Both the position numbers and the translations under genes were made by a program. 64,000 nucleotides of DNA. Origin: UBA5072 sp041737175. GTDB taxonomy: Bacteria; Bacteroidota; Bacteroidia; Bacteroidales; UBA10428. Below are positions 33,342 through 41,962 of this stretch, one piece after another; positions within the stretch are counted from its first letter, which is position 1, and the number at the start of each line of letters is the position of its first letter. The DNA lies in assembly GCA_041737175.1 (NCBI GenBank), contig JBGSSF010000008.1, forward strand, positions 65,914 through 129,913, given 5' to 3'. The notes under the pieces were generated by a model that was given only the letters and a program-made list of their open reading frames with translations, searched no databases and was not told the origin of the DNA.

Positions 33342-33725
33342 ATGTCAATTGAAATCGGACAACAGAATCTTAATAAATTTATCCTTGTGGGCGACAGGGT
33401 ATTAATCAAGCCCAAAACCCCTCATGAAAAAACCAAGACTGGTTTGTACCTGCCACCAGGCGTTCAGGAAAGGGAAGTCATTCAAACAGGTTACGTAGTG
33501 AAAGTCGGCCCCGGTTACCCTATACCGGCCATCAATGATGTGGATGAGCCCTGGAAAGATAAGAGTGATGAAGTTAAATATGTTCCCCTTCAACCCAAGG
33601 TGGGTGATGAAGCGGTCTATCTGCAAAAAAGCGGCTGGGAAATTGAGTTCAGCAATGAAAAGTACGTCATTGTGCCACACAGTGCTATTCTTATGCTGAT
33701 AAGGGATGACGGACTATTTACATGA
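33342..33725 (+). CDS. GroES-like co-chaperonin family protein
   Basis: The 127-residue protein follows the Cpn10 fold: FILVGDRVLIKPKTPHEKTK, the mobile-loop region KTGLYLPPGVQERE, GYVVKVGPG, VGDEAVYLQKSGWEIEF and the final YVIVPHSAILMLIRDD. It is about 30 residues longer than classic GroES because of an insert (AINDVDEPWKDKSDEVKY) and has no groEL beside it. It is probably a second, divergent co-chaperonin or a GroES-like protein with another job. The start is ATG 33342 because a promoter covers the upstream TTG. Confidence 0.8.
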   Translation: MSIEIGQQNLNKFILVGDRVLIKPKTPHEKTKTGLYLPPGVQEREVIQTGYVVKVGPGYPIPAINDVDEPWKDKSDEVKYVPLQPKVGDEAVYLQKSGWEIEFSNEKYVIVPHSAILMLIRDDGLFT

Positions 33726-33780
33726 ATGTGAAAATTGCAACAAAATGCTGTCATTTACGTAAATCAGTAAAAAACAAACC

Positions 33781-34059
33781 ATGGCAAACAGGATAATCAT
33801 GAAGCGCGGGCAAAAAAAATACAATGTGCCCGTGATTGGTCATTTTGGTGATAAAAGTGTTCGCTTTAAATCCATCCTGGAGGCAGAAAAGATTATTGGC
33901 ATAAATTACAACCTGATCTTCGAGGCTTGCATTGGCAAGATTTACCGGGCCGGGAATGTATACTGGGAATTTGAGAAAGGGAATCACTATATTAGGTATA
34001 AGGCCTATTACCTGCGTGCCAAGGAGAAAATACGGGAATTGGAGAACAAGCATAGTTAG
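33781..34059 (+). CDS. Small basic protein with IENR1/NUMOD-like motif
   Basis: The 92-residue basic protein contains VRFKSILEAEKIIGINYNLI followed by GKIYRAGNVYWEFEKG. This resembles the helix-turn-helix repeat that follows nuclease domains in homing endonucleases (IENR1/NUMOD1-like). No nuclease domain is present. A C-terminal helix is highly charged. DNA or RNA binding is an inference. It is followed by a clear terminator, so it is transcribed separately from mtgA. Confidence 0.55.
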   Translation: MANRIIMKRGQKKYNVPVIGHFGDKSVRFKSILEAEKIIGINYNLIFEACIGKIYRAGNVYWEFEKGNHYIRYKAYYLRAKEKIRELENKHS

Positions 34060-34092
34060 GAAGAAAAGAGGGACGAGGGACAAGGGACTAGT

Positions 34093-34119
34093 AAGACAGA
34101 TGACAATCTGTCTTTTTTT
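34093..34119 (+). terminator. Intrinsic terminator after the 92-aa gene
   Basis: AAGACAGAT (34093-34101) pairs with ATCTGTCTT (34106-34114) around a GACA loop, followed by a run of T to 34119. Stem length and T-run fit a Rho-independent terminator. Confidence 0.8.
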
Positions 34120-34147
34120 ATTAATTTTATTCAAGTAAATAAATGAC

Positions 34148-34903
34148 ATGGATGACATGAATGAAGATCAGGCGGAGATTCAGGAGACTGAAATTATTTC
34201 CGCTCACGGGAATATCAGAAAGTATCTGAGAAAATCCTGGTTTATAGTCAAATGGGCCATGATTGCATTCTTTGGCTCAACCCTGTTTTTTGTCATTCTT
34301 TTTTCCTTCATAAATCCTCCTGTTACTCCCTTGATGATCAAACGGGCATTTGTTAAGAAATCCAATGGTGAAAGGGTCGGAATTCATAAAGACTGGGTAT
34401 CCTACAGGAATATTTCTCCAAGCATGATAAGAGCGGTAGTTGCCTCTGAGGACAACCGGTTCCTGGAGCACTGGGGCATTGATGTTCAAGCTGTTCAGAA
34501 GGCAGTCGAATACAATAAAAAACATCGGAGAAAGCACGGTGCGAGCACAATTACCCAACAGGTGGCAAAAAACGTATATCTGTGGCCTGCCCGGACCTGG
34601 GTTCGCAAAGGATTGGAACTTTATTTCACCGTTCTCATCGATGCGATATGGAGTAAGAAAAGGATCATGGTAGTATACCTGAACGTGGCGGAAACCGGCA
34701 ACGGTATCTATGGCGTGGAAGCAGCCGCCAGGAAATATTTCCACAAACCGGCCGCCAAACTCACCCGGGGAGAGGCTGCGCTGATTGCCGCCGCCCTGCC
34801 CAACCCGCGCGTGCGTAATCCGGCCAAACCTACGGCGTATTTACTGCGCAGGCAGGCCAGGATTATGAATCTGATGAATAAGATCGGAGAGATAAAGTTT
34901 TAG
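34148..34903 (+). CDS. mtgA: Monofunctional peptidoglycan transglycosylase
   Basis: The 251-residue GT51 enzyme polymerises lipid II into glycan strands at the inner membrane. It has one N-terminal helix (about 36-58), then VVASEDNRFLEHWGID with the catalytic Glu, the KHGASTITQQVAKNVYLWP block, KKRIMVVYLNVAETG with the second Glu, and GVEAAARKYFHKPAAKLTRG. No transpeptidase domain follows, so it is the MtgA type rather than a bifunctional PBP. Heptamer repeats begin right after the stop. Confidence 0.93.
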   Translation: MDDMNEDQAEIQETEIISAHGNIRKYLRKSWFIVKWAMIAFFGSTLFFVILFSFINPPVTPLMIKRAFVKKSNGERVGIHKDWVSYRNISPSMIRAVVASEDNRFLEHWGIDVQAVQKAVEYNKKHRRKHGASTITQQVAKNVYLWPARTWVRKGLELYFTVLIDAIWSKKRIMVVYLNVAETGNGIYGVEAAARKYFHKPAAKLTRGEAALIAAALPNPRVRNPAKPTAYLLRRQARIMNLMNKIGEIKF

Positions 34904-34955
34904 GTTGTAGGTTGTAGGCTGTAGGTTGTAGGCTAAACCCCTACAGCCTAAACCC
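34904..34955. repeat. GTAGGCT heptamer repeats with inverted end
   Basis: Units of GTAGGTT and GTAGGCT are followed by their reverse complement (CTACAGCCTAAAC), which can fold back. The tract separates convergent mtgA and the isomerase gene and could act as a two-way transcript end. Confidence 0.75.
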
Positions 34956-36065
34956 CTATAGCAACAGAATCCCCTTGGCGTAATTCACACACGTCTTTAC
35001 TTCCTTCACTGCATTCGACCATGGTTTAATATCGTATTCCAGCTCAATATCGCAATGTATAGGCCATTGCTGCTTCTTAATCAAAAGCAGAACGTCAGCA
35101 AGCGGCATTTCACCCTGACCCCACACCTGGTTTGTATTGGCCGGATCAGCTTTTGGTCCGGTTTTATCCTTAATATGAACACTGAATATCCGATCGTGGT
35201 ATTTCTCAAGGATTGTATTCGGATGCAATCCGGTAGATCCAAAAAAATGTCCGGCATCAAAGTTGAACATGACTGCTGGTGAAACTTTCATAAAGTCATC
35301 GAGGTTAAAACCGGGTGTGGCAAATTGCATGTGATTATGGAAAATGGCATACATGCCATGTTTCTCGGCTATCGGGCCCAGTTTTTTAACAGCTGCTTCG
35401 CCGATCTCCTCAGTAACGCCCTTTGCTCCCATGGCTTTGGCTGCTTTAAAGGCATAATCGATCTCCTCCTCTGACCATCTGGCCGGGGAGAACTTCACAA
35501 TATGAATGTTTATCCCTGCATCATTGAACTTACTGCGCACCTCTTCAAATTTTGAAACTGGCAATGCCAAACGCCAGGCCTTGATCTCGGCATTGTATTT
35601 GGCAATTTCGGCTTCCTGCTCCGGGGTCAGTCTGGGACGTTGACGCTGAGCGGCGGGAGCAGTGGCAGTAGCAGGAGCAGCGGCAGGAGGGGGAGGCGGA
35701 GGTGGTGGTGGTGGTGGAGCAGCAGCTCCGGGCGCAGCGGCAGGCCTGGGACCGAACATACCCATCATGGGATTTTTAGGTGCTCCCAAATATTCTTCCA
35801 CATCGTTGCTCATCAGTTCAATGGAACTGATGCCTGCTTCCGTACAATACTTGATAATGTTATCAACGCCTCCCGGCATACTTCGCCAGCTGTAAGTAAT
35901 AGCACCGATCTGCACTCCGCCGAATTTCGAATTCGGTTTCTCTCCCAAGGCGATACCGGATGCATTGCCCAAGGCGAAATTCACAGGCAGCATCGAAAAA
36001 GTAGCAGTTGCAGCGGCAGCTCCCAGGAACTTTCTTCTGGAGACCCCGACTTTTTTATTTTCCAT
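34956..36065 (-). CDS. Tat-exported TIM-barrel sugar isomerase/epimerase with Pro/Ala insert
   Basis: A twin-arginine signal (SRRKFLGAAAA) precedes an AP-endonuclease-2-type TIM barrel: GVQIGAITYSWRS, GISSIELMSNDVEEYLG, GMYAIFHNHMQF, FNFDAGHFFGSTGLHP and FSVHIKDK, with the usual Glu/His/Asp metal ligands. Between strands one and two sits a low-complexity insert with a run of eleven prolines and alanine-rich flanks (about 105-145). These enzymes act in the periplasm on sugars such as 3-keto-glycosides, often with a Gfo/Idh oxidoreductase like the gene next door. Confidence 0.82.
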   Translation of the reverse strand: MENKKVGVSRRKFLGAAAATATFSMLPVNFALGNASGIALGEKPNSKFGGVQIGAITYSWRSMPGGVDNIIKYCTEAGISSIELMSNDVEEYLGAPKNPMMGMFGPRPAAAPGAAAPPPPPPPPPPPAAAPATATAPAAQRQRPRLTPEQEAEIAKYNAEIKAWRLALPVSKFEEVRSKFNDAGINIHIVKFSPARWSEEEIDYAFKAAKAMGAKGVTEEIGEAAVKKLGPIAEKHGMYAIFHNHMQFATPGFNLDDFMKVSPAVMFNFDAGHFFGSTGLHPNTILEKYHDRIFSVHIKDKTGPKADPANTNQVWGQGEMPLADVLLLIKKQQWPIHCDIELEYDIKPWSNAVKEVKTCVNYAKGILLL

Positions 36066-36098
36066 AGTTCATGTTTTATAAGTTTAGTGAAATAATTC

Positions 36099-36162
36099 TT
36101 TAATAGGCTGTAGGCTGTAGGCTGTAGGCTGTAGGCTGTAGGCTTTAGGCCATAGGTCTTAG
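36099..36162. repeat. GGCTGTA heptamer array
   Basis: About six tandem GGCTGTA units with degenerate ends lie in the 99-bp gap between the two Tat-exported sugar enzymes. They sit in the leader of the isomerase gene. Confidence 0.85.
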
Positions 36163-36164
36163 GC

Positions 36165-37712
36165 CTATAAACTCCAGCCACTCCTGTATTCATAATGGAA
36201 CAAGCTGTTGGCTTCCGGATGATTTGTGATTTTCATATTTACGGCATCATATTCCAGTGTTTTGTTTGCTCTCTGGTGAAGAACAGCGATATTCGTCAGC
36301 AGCATGATCTCAGTCAGTTTTGAGGCAATGGAGAAATCATTGCATGATTTCTTGCCGTTTTTAATGGCATCGATCCAGTCCTCAAAAATATTGCCGGTGC
36401 GCGGCAACCAGGGATCTGGTCCGTTGAAACCCTTATCTGCAGGTATAAGTTCAGGCATAGCGCCATGACTGCCGTGGGTAATTATTCCGTTGAATCCAAT
36501 ATAGGTGGCATCCCGCATGGCTCGACCGTCTTCAAGTCCCTCGGGCCGAGCAGGCCGAAGTCCGCCATCGCACCAGGTCACCTTCACTGCCGGCATATTG
36601 CCACGGGCCGGGAATTCGTATACTACGGTTTCGGCCAGAGGCATGTAATCCGTATTGTAAGGAGTGGAAGTTGCCTGAATTTTTGCCGGCATGCCGAGAT
36701 TCAATGCCCAGATCGGAGCGTCAAAGATATGAGCGCCCATATCGCCCATGGCGCCTGTGCCATAATCCCAAAGGCCTCTCCAGTTAAAATGCAGGGTTTC
36801 CGGATTGAAAGGCCTCACCGGGGCTGGACCCTGCCATACATCGTAATTCAATTGAGCCGGTACTTTAACGCCTGCAGGACGTTTGATGTCTCCCTGCGGC
36901 CAGAATCCCATGGGACGGTTGGTTGACAGGTGTACTTCCCTGACAAGGCCAATTACTCCTGATTGTATCCACTCAACAGTTCTCCTTGTGCCTTCGGTTG
37001 CATGGCCCTGGTTTCCCATCTGGGTAACCACGTCGTATTCCTTGGCCAGTTCAGCCAGCTTGCGGCATTCATAAATGGTTTTGGCCATTGGTTTTTCCAG
37101 ATAAATATGCTTTTTGGCACGCATGAAGGCTGCTGCTATTGATGCATGGGTATGATCGGGCGTACCAATGACCACGGCATCGATTGATTTTTCCTTGTCG
37201 AGCATTTCCCGCCAGTCGGAATAAACCTTCGCCCTGGGATAACCCTTGATAATATGTCCGGCATAATTGGGATCCACATCGCATAAGGCATAAATATTGG
37301 CAAGCTTGATCACCTTATTCCCTTCAGCCGCTCCCATCTGCACCACGGCATTCGTATTGGCCGGAGCGCCGGGCGCACCCGCAGCCTGGGCATTTCTGCG
37401 CCTCATTTCAGCCATCCTGGCCTCCCGCTCGGCTATTTGCTGCTTGGTAAGAGGGGTGCCGTTAAAATTTCTTTGCGGCCTTTCAATGGGCACATCGGGT
37501 GAACTGATCTGCTGGATATCACCACCACCCTGACTTCCGATCCCAATGCCCGCAACGTTGATCAGATCGCTGGGTGCGGTGTAACCCTTGCCACCCATAA
37601 CATGACGGGGAATGATAGTAAATGCCGCAGCAGCAGCTGTTGCCGTGCCTAAAAAGTTCCTTCTTGATAGCCGGTTGCTTTTCAGGTTCTTTTTCTGTGG
37701 ATTTTTATTCAT
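36165..37712 (-). CDS. Tat-exported Gfo/Idh/MocA oxidoreductase
   Basis: The 515-residue protein has a twin-arginine signal (LSRRNFLGTATAAAAA) and the Gfo/Idh pattern: NVAGIGIGSQGGGD as a modified Rossmann start, DAVVIGTPDHTHA, and KHIYLEKPMAKTIYECRKLA with the EKP signature. A C-terminal domain holds WRGLWDYGTGAMGDMGAHIF. A low-complexity segment (about 80-120; GAPGAPANTNA) interrupts the Rossmann region, as in the neighbouring isomerase. It probably oxidises sugars in the periplasm with a tightly bound NAD(P). It is upstream of the isomerase on the same strand. Confidence 0.85.
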   Translation of the reverse strand: MNKNPQKKNLKSNRLSRRNFLGTATAAAAAFTIIPRHVMGGKGYTAPSDLINVAGIGIGSQGGGDIQQISSPDVPIERPQRNFNGTPLTKQQIAEREARMAEMRRRNAQAAGAPGAPANTNAVVQMGAAEGNKVIKLANIYALCDVDPNYAGHIIKGYPRAKVYSDWREMLDKEKSIDAVVIGTPDHTHASIAAAFMRAKKHIYLEKPMAKTIYECRKLAELAKEYDVVTQMGNQGHATEGTRRTVEWIQSGVIGLVREVHLSTNRPMGFWPQGDIKRPAGVKVPAQLNYDVWQGPAPVRPFNPETLHFNWRGLWDYGTGAMGDMGAHIFDAPIWALNLGMPAKIQATSTPYNTDYMPLAETVVYEFPARGNMPAVKVTWCDGGLRPARPEGLEDGRAMRDATYIGFNGIITHGSHGAMPELIPADKGFNGPDPWLPRTGNIFEDWIDAIKNGKKSCNDFSIASKLTEIMLLTNIAVLHQRANKTLEYDAVNMKITNHPEANSLFHYEYRSGWSL

Positions 37713-37852
37713 GGTTAATTAAATATGAGGTTAAAAGAAGATTCAGAATGGTACTTCCGCTATTAAAAGTAAGTTTAACTGAAGCCCTTAACAAATTTAA
37801 TATACAAACCAGCAATATTTATAGATAAAAGGGGAAAGTTGAAATGGACGGG

Positions 37853-38038
37853 TCACTTTGCTTTAAAACCGGAAACGCAGGATTTTGCGTTTCTATACAT
37901 CGGACATCCTGCACAACCTGCACAATGGGCATTTGATTTATTCCTTGCAGGAAAAACCATCCTGTAAACGTTGAACAGGACATAGATTGCCGATGCGCTT
38001 ATTAAAAAATAGGTGATGATATCCTGTATCATATGCAT
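37853..38038 (-). CDS. FeoB-associated Cys-rich membrane protein
   Basis: The 61-residue protein has one N-terminal membrane helix (TYFLISASAIYVLFNVYRMV) and a C-terminal cluster HCAGCAGCPMYRNAKSC. This is the small Cys-rich companion found after feoB in many Bacteroidota. The gene starts 3 bp after the feoB stop, so the two are co-transcribed. Its cysteines may bind iron or an Fe-S cluster; this is inferred. Confidence 0.82.
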   Translation of the reverse strand: MHMIQDIITYFLISASAIYVLFNVYRMVFPARNKSNAHCAGCAGCPMYRNAKSCVSGFKAK

Positions 38039-38041
38039 TAT

Positions 38042-40399
38042 TTACATCAACAACAAACCGGTTTGGTACAAAAGAAACGATGCTATCCAGGCCAGACCGG
38101 TGCTAAACAGCACGGAAAAAACCGCCCATCTCCATGACCCGGATTCACTGTGAATGGCTGTAATTGTAGCTATACAAGGAAAATACAGCAGGGTGAACAT
38201 CAGGAATGAAAGCGTGGCCAGTGGTGTAAATTGCTGTGCATTTTGGATCTTTTTCACCAGGTCTGCATTCCCATTTTCCGAATGATATATAACACCCATT
38301 GTACTTACTACAATTTCTTTTGCAGCCACGCCGGTAAGCAGGCAGACTCCCATACTCCAGTCAAAACCGAGCGGCCGGATAGCGGGTTCAATGAATTTGC
38401 CGACACGCCCGATGTAGGAGTTTTCATTGACACCGGTGGTTGGGATTGCCGTACCATCTGCTGCTTTTGACACCGGAAAATGTCCGAGAGCCCATATCAG
38501 TATGGAAGCAATCATGATGATGCCTCCCATTTTTTTAAGGTACTGCGAAGCTTTAAACCACATATGTTTCAGCGTGGATCTAATTGTTGGGAACCTGTAG
38601 GGCGGAAGTTCCATAACGAAAGGTGCGTCTGTGGACCGAAACAGAGTATTTTTAAATAAAAGAGCCGCCAGAATGGCAACCAGAATACCGGTGAGGTAGA
38701 TGCCAAACAACATGGTCCCTTGAAAACCGGGGAATATTGCTCCGATCAGCAGAATATAAACCGGGAGTCTTGCGCTGCAGCTCATAAACGGATTGATTAA
38801 CATGGTCAACAGTCGATTATTGCGGTTCTCGATGGTGCGTGTGGCCATCACCGCCGGAACATTGCATCCGAATCCCATGATCATTGGGATAAATGATTTT
38901 CCGTGCAGCCCGATCTTATGCATTAATTTGTCGGTAATAAATGCAGCCCGGGCCATATAACCAGTATCCTCCATCAGGGAAATGAAAAAGAAAAGGATGA
39001 GGATATTGGGCAGGAAAATGATAACTCCGCCAACTCCGCCGATAATGCCGTCAATTAGCAAATGCTTCAGAGAACCGTCCGACATGATCCGGTTTAAAAA
39101 TCCTCCCAGGAGCCCTACCCCATTGTCAATCCAATTCTGAGGATAGGCGCCCAGATTAAAAGTGGCTGAAAACATGATCCACATAAAAAACAGGAAGACC
39201 GGAAATCCTAAATAACGGTTCGTCAACAGGGTGTCAATACTTTCGGACATCTTTCTTCTGTCCTGTTTACCGGTCTTCCAGGTTTCTTTCAAAGCACCGG
39301 CGATGAATCCATATCGTGCATCCGTAAAGACAGTCTCGATCGAGTCTCCCATAATTTGTTCAATTCTGCCGACTTCTTCGCGCACTGTTTTCAGAACTTC
39401 CTTTGATCGTTCAGCGGGCATGATCAGATTTTCAATGGTATTGTCCCTGTTCAGCAATGCCAGCGCGACATAGCGTTCAGACAACCCCGGCGTCTCGACC
39501 CGGGAGCCCGTGGAACTGATCTTCTCCGATATTTTTGCCACGGAATGCTCCACCTCAAAACCATAATTGATCTTTATGCTGCGCTGGTAAATGTCCTTTC
39601 CTGCATGCACATCGGCTACCTTCTGAAACAACCTGTGTATTCCCTTCCCTCTTGCACCGATTGTGGGAATTAACGGTATACCCAGCATCCTGCCAAGGCT
39701 GGTGTAATCGAACCTATCCTTATTTCTGACCAGTTCATCAAACATGTTCAGTGCTACCACCACCCTGACATTCATGTCTATTAACTGGGTTGTGAGAAAA
39801 AGATTCCGTTCAATATTTGTGACATCCACTATATTGATAACCACATCCGGCTTTTGCCTGATCATAAAATCCCTTACAAATAATTCTTCGGGGGAGTAAG
39901 CTGATAAAGAGTAAGTGCCCGGCAAATCCGTTAATTCAAAAACAGTATCTCCCAGTCTGAAAGAAGCTGTTTTGGAGCCCACCGTAACACCGGTATAATT
40001 ACCGACATGCTCACGTGAACGGGAAGCATAATTGAAGATTGTAGTCTTGCCTGAATTGGGATTCCCCACCAAAGCCACCCGTATGGTTCGTCCATTATAA
40101 GCTCTATTCGAAGAAACAGTATTTTCCCCGGCATTTGCCTGCTCGTTCAGAACCAGAACCGATTGAAGATCTGAAACCACAATTTGTGCAGCTTCTTTCC
40201 TTCGCAATGAAACGTTGTAGCCTAGAATACTGAACTCAATCGGATCGTTCAGGGGAGCGTTTTTTACAACCGTTATTTTCCTGCCCCTGACAAAGCCCAT
40301 TTCTCCGATTCGCTGCCGGAATGCACCTTTCCCCTGGATACCGGATATATAAACACTCTCGCCTGTATCTACTTCTGATAATCTGGTCCCTTCCATCAT
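38042..40399 (-). CDS. feoB: Ferrous iron transporter, fused FeoA-FeoB
   Basis: The 785-residue protein imports Fe2+ across the inner membrane. Residues 1-75 form a FeoA SH3-like domain (IGEMGFVRGRKITVVKNAPL). The G domain shows G1 GNPNSGKTTIFN, G3 DLPGTYSLSAYSPEE and G4 NMFDE. The membrane part carries the two Gate motifs (FIPMIMGFGCNVPAVMATRT and VCLLTGVAAKEIVVSTMGV). FeoA fused to FeoB is common in Bacteroidota. No Fur box was resolved upstream. Confidence 0.95.
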   Translation of the reverse strand: MMEGTRLSEVDTGESVYISGIQGKGAFRQRIGEMGFVRGRKITVVKNAPLNDPIEFSILGYNVSLRRKEAAQIVVSDLQSVLVLNEQANAGENTVSSNRAYNGRTIRVALVGNPNSGKTTIFNYASRSREHVGNYTGVTVGSKTASFRLGDTVFELTDLPGTYSLSAYSPEELFVRDFMIRQKPDVVINIVDVTNIERNLFLTTQLIDMNVRVVVALNMFDELVRNKDRFDYTSLGRMLGIPLIPTIGARGKGIHRLFQKVADVHAGKDIYQRSIKINYGFEVEHSVAKISEKISSTGSRVETPGLSERYVALALLNRDNTIENLIMPAERSKEVLKTVREEVGRIEQIMGDSIETVFTDARYGFIAGALKETWKTGKQDRRKMSESIDTLLTNRYLGFPVFLFFMWIMFSATFNLGAYPQNWIDNGVGLLGGFLNRIMSDGSLKHLLIDGIIGGVGGVIIFLPNILILFFFISLMEDTGYMARAAFITDKLMHKIGLHGKSFIPMIMGFGCNVPAVMATRTIENRNNRLLTMLINPFMSCSARLPVYILLIGAIFPGFQGTMLFGIYLTGILVAILAALLFKNTLFRSTDAPFVMELPPYRFPTIRSTLKHMWFKASQYLKKMGGIIMIASILIWALGHFPVSKAADGTAIPTTGVNENSYIGRVGKFIEPAIRPLGFDWSMGVCLLTGVAAKEIVVSTMGVIYHSENGNADLVKKIQNAQQFTPLATLSFLMFTLLYFPCIATITAIHSESGSWRWAVFSVLFSTGLAWIASFLLYQTGLLLM

Positions 40400-40572
40400 T
40401 TTGCGAAATCAATCGCGCAATTTTACCCTTTATATAGTTGACAGGCAATACCTAGATATGGGGAATTTGATGCCTGACCTGACAAAGGATGATGAGAATT
40501 TTGGTTTTTTATATGGAGAATCTCAGAACATTTTCTATCTTTAGAAGAGAACCATTGCATTTTTCAGCAAAC

Positions 40573-41319
40573 ATGGCTCAGCCTGATAATATATATGACA
40601 AAATACAGGAGTTGCTAGGCGATATTCCGGGAAACCTTACAATTCTCGAACAACAGATTGATGCTGATGTTCAGATGGAATACTTTAGTTATGCCAAAAG
40701 TCATACCGCGGATTTTGATGCGGAAGAGGTTCTCAAAAACAGGGAATTTATTTTCCGGCATGATCTCACCCTGGATGATAAGAAACACATGTTGGTTCAG
40801 CTGGCTAATATTGACAGCATAGAAGCATACCGGACGCTGGAAAGATACATTCAAGGGTCACCTGACCAGTTGCGGGACTGGGCAACCCTTGCTTTGCAGG
40901 AATGCAGGCTTTTAATTGAAAGCAAACTGCTTGATAAAAGTCAGGTACTTATCTCAACCGGGTTGGGTGGAAAAGGACTCAAACTTCGCTATTTTGCCGT
41001 CTTGTTAAATAACCAGGGTTGCTCCTATTCAACCTTTGAGCAAAGGATTATTTCGGAAGAGGTTCGCTTTTCCGTAAAAAAATCGAAAGGGGAGCTGGAA
41101 TACATCCGATTCCATAAGGAATTGTGTACAGTCCTCATTATGATACCCTTGCAGGTACCTGTACAGGGATTGTTCGACAATCTGATTCTTGAATGTAACC
41201 AGTATGGTAATTTTTTAAATCCCGATTATTTCATTACCAATGTCAGGGAACTAACAATTTCTCAGATCCGCAAAATGATACAACAAACCTGTATAAAAAA
41301 CAAAACCCGGAAAGAATAG
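40573..41319 (+). CDS. Unknown cytoplasmic protein, helical
   Basis: I start at the ATG giving MAQPDNIYDKIQELLGDIPG; an upstream in-frame ATG (40489) would add an unlikely basic-hydrophobic extension. The first 130 residues resemble HEAT-like helical repeats (SIEAYRTLERYIQGSPDQLR, then DWATLALQECRLLIE). The C-terminal half is alpha/beta (FAVLLNNQGCSYSTFEQRII). I do not know the family. It ends in a strong bidirectional terminator facing the DUF3276 gene. Confidence 0.65.
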   Translation: MAQPDNIYDKIQELLGDIPGNLTILEQQIDADVQMEYFSYAKSHTADFDAEEVLKNREFIFRHDLTLDDKKHMLVQLANIDSIEAYRTLERYIQGSPDQLRDWATLALQECRLLIESKLLDKSQVLISTGLGGKGLKLRYFAVLLNNQGCSYSTFEQRIISEEVRFSVKKSKGELEYIRFHKELCTVLIMIPLQVPVQGLFDNLILECNQYGNFLNPDYFITNVRELTISQIRKMIQQTCIKNKTRKE

Positions 41320-41336
41320 ACTTTCCGGGTTTTTTT
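41302..41336. terminator. Bidirectional terminator between convergent genes
   Basis: A 13-bp perfect stem (41302-41314 with 41321-41333) has a 6-base loop, an A-run on its left and a T-run to 41336, so it works on both strands. The stop codon of the upstream gene lies in the loop. Confidence 0.9.
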
Positions 41337-41348
41337 ATGGCTTTCAGT

Positions 41349-41750
41349 TCAGTTTTTACTTTCCTTTTCATCGAATTCAACACTTTCAAGATCATCAAAT
41401 TCAACGTTGGTATAATCATCAGCACTTCCGGCATCATCTGTAATAGCCTGATCCATAACCTGATCGGAAGCTTTTACGGTTTTAATAAAATCAATCACTT
41501 CACTAAAACCATCCGAAAACTTGTCAAAATCCTCCTTGTAAAGAAAGATTTTATGCTTTTCAAAAAAGAAGCGTCCGTCCTTATGAAAACGTTTCTTACT
41601 TTCCGTTATCGTCAGGAAATAGTCATTTCTTCTTGTTGCCTTAACATCAAAAAAATAGGTTCTTTTTCCTGCTCTCACCGCCCTGGAAAAGATTTCCCGG
41701 TGTTCGGAATCTTCGGCGGTCTCGTTTTTTTCATTCCTTTGTTCAATCAT
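41349..41750 (-). CDS. DUF3276/PUR-type nucleic acid-binding protein
   Basis: The 133-residue protein carries the PUR-like repeat typical of Bacteroidota: IFSRAVRAGKRTYFFDVKAT, NDYFLTITESKKRF and HKIFLYKEDFDKFSDGFSEV. The C-terminal tail is acidic. Relatives bind single-stranded DNA or RNA. It is monocistronic, convergent with the upstream gene. Confidence 0.85.
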   Translation of the reverse strand: MIEQRNEKNETAEDSEHREIFSRAVRAGKRTYFFDVKATRRNDYFLTITESKKRFHKDGRFFFEKHKIFLYKEDFDKFSDGFSEVIDFIKTVKASDQVMDQAITDDAGSADDYTNVEFDDLESVEFDEKESKN

Positions 41751-41962
41751 ACGTCAGGGGTTTTTTAGTAGAGATTAATAGCCATTTCAAAAATATAAAT
41801 TTTTCTTCATGAACCTTCATATAGTGATATTTATTATCGTTTTTTTGACGAAAAATGACTATATTATGAAATTTCCAAATCCCGTGAAAAGTCTAAAAAT
41901 TTCACTTTCTTTGCATTTCAATAAAACGGCTAAATTGTTTCAGATACCAGGTTCTTTCAATC

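Noticed and set aside
35640..36095. 151-residue plus-strand frame rich in Ser, Gly and Trp
   Set aside because: It is the antisense shadow of the Pro/Ala tract in the isomerase gene.
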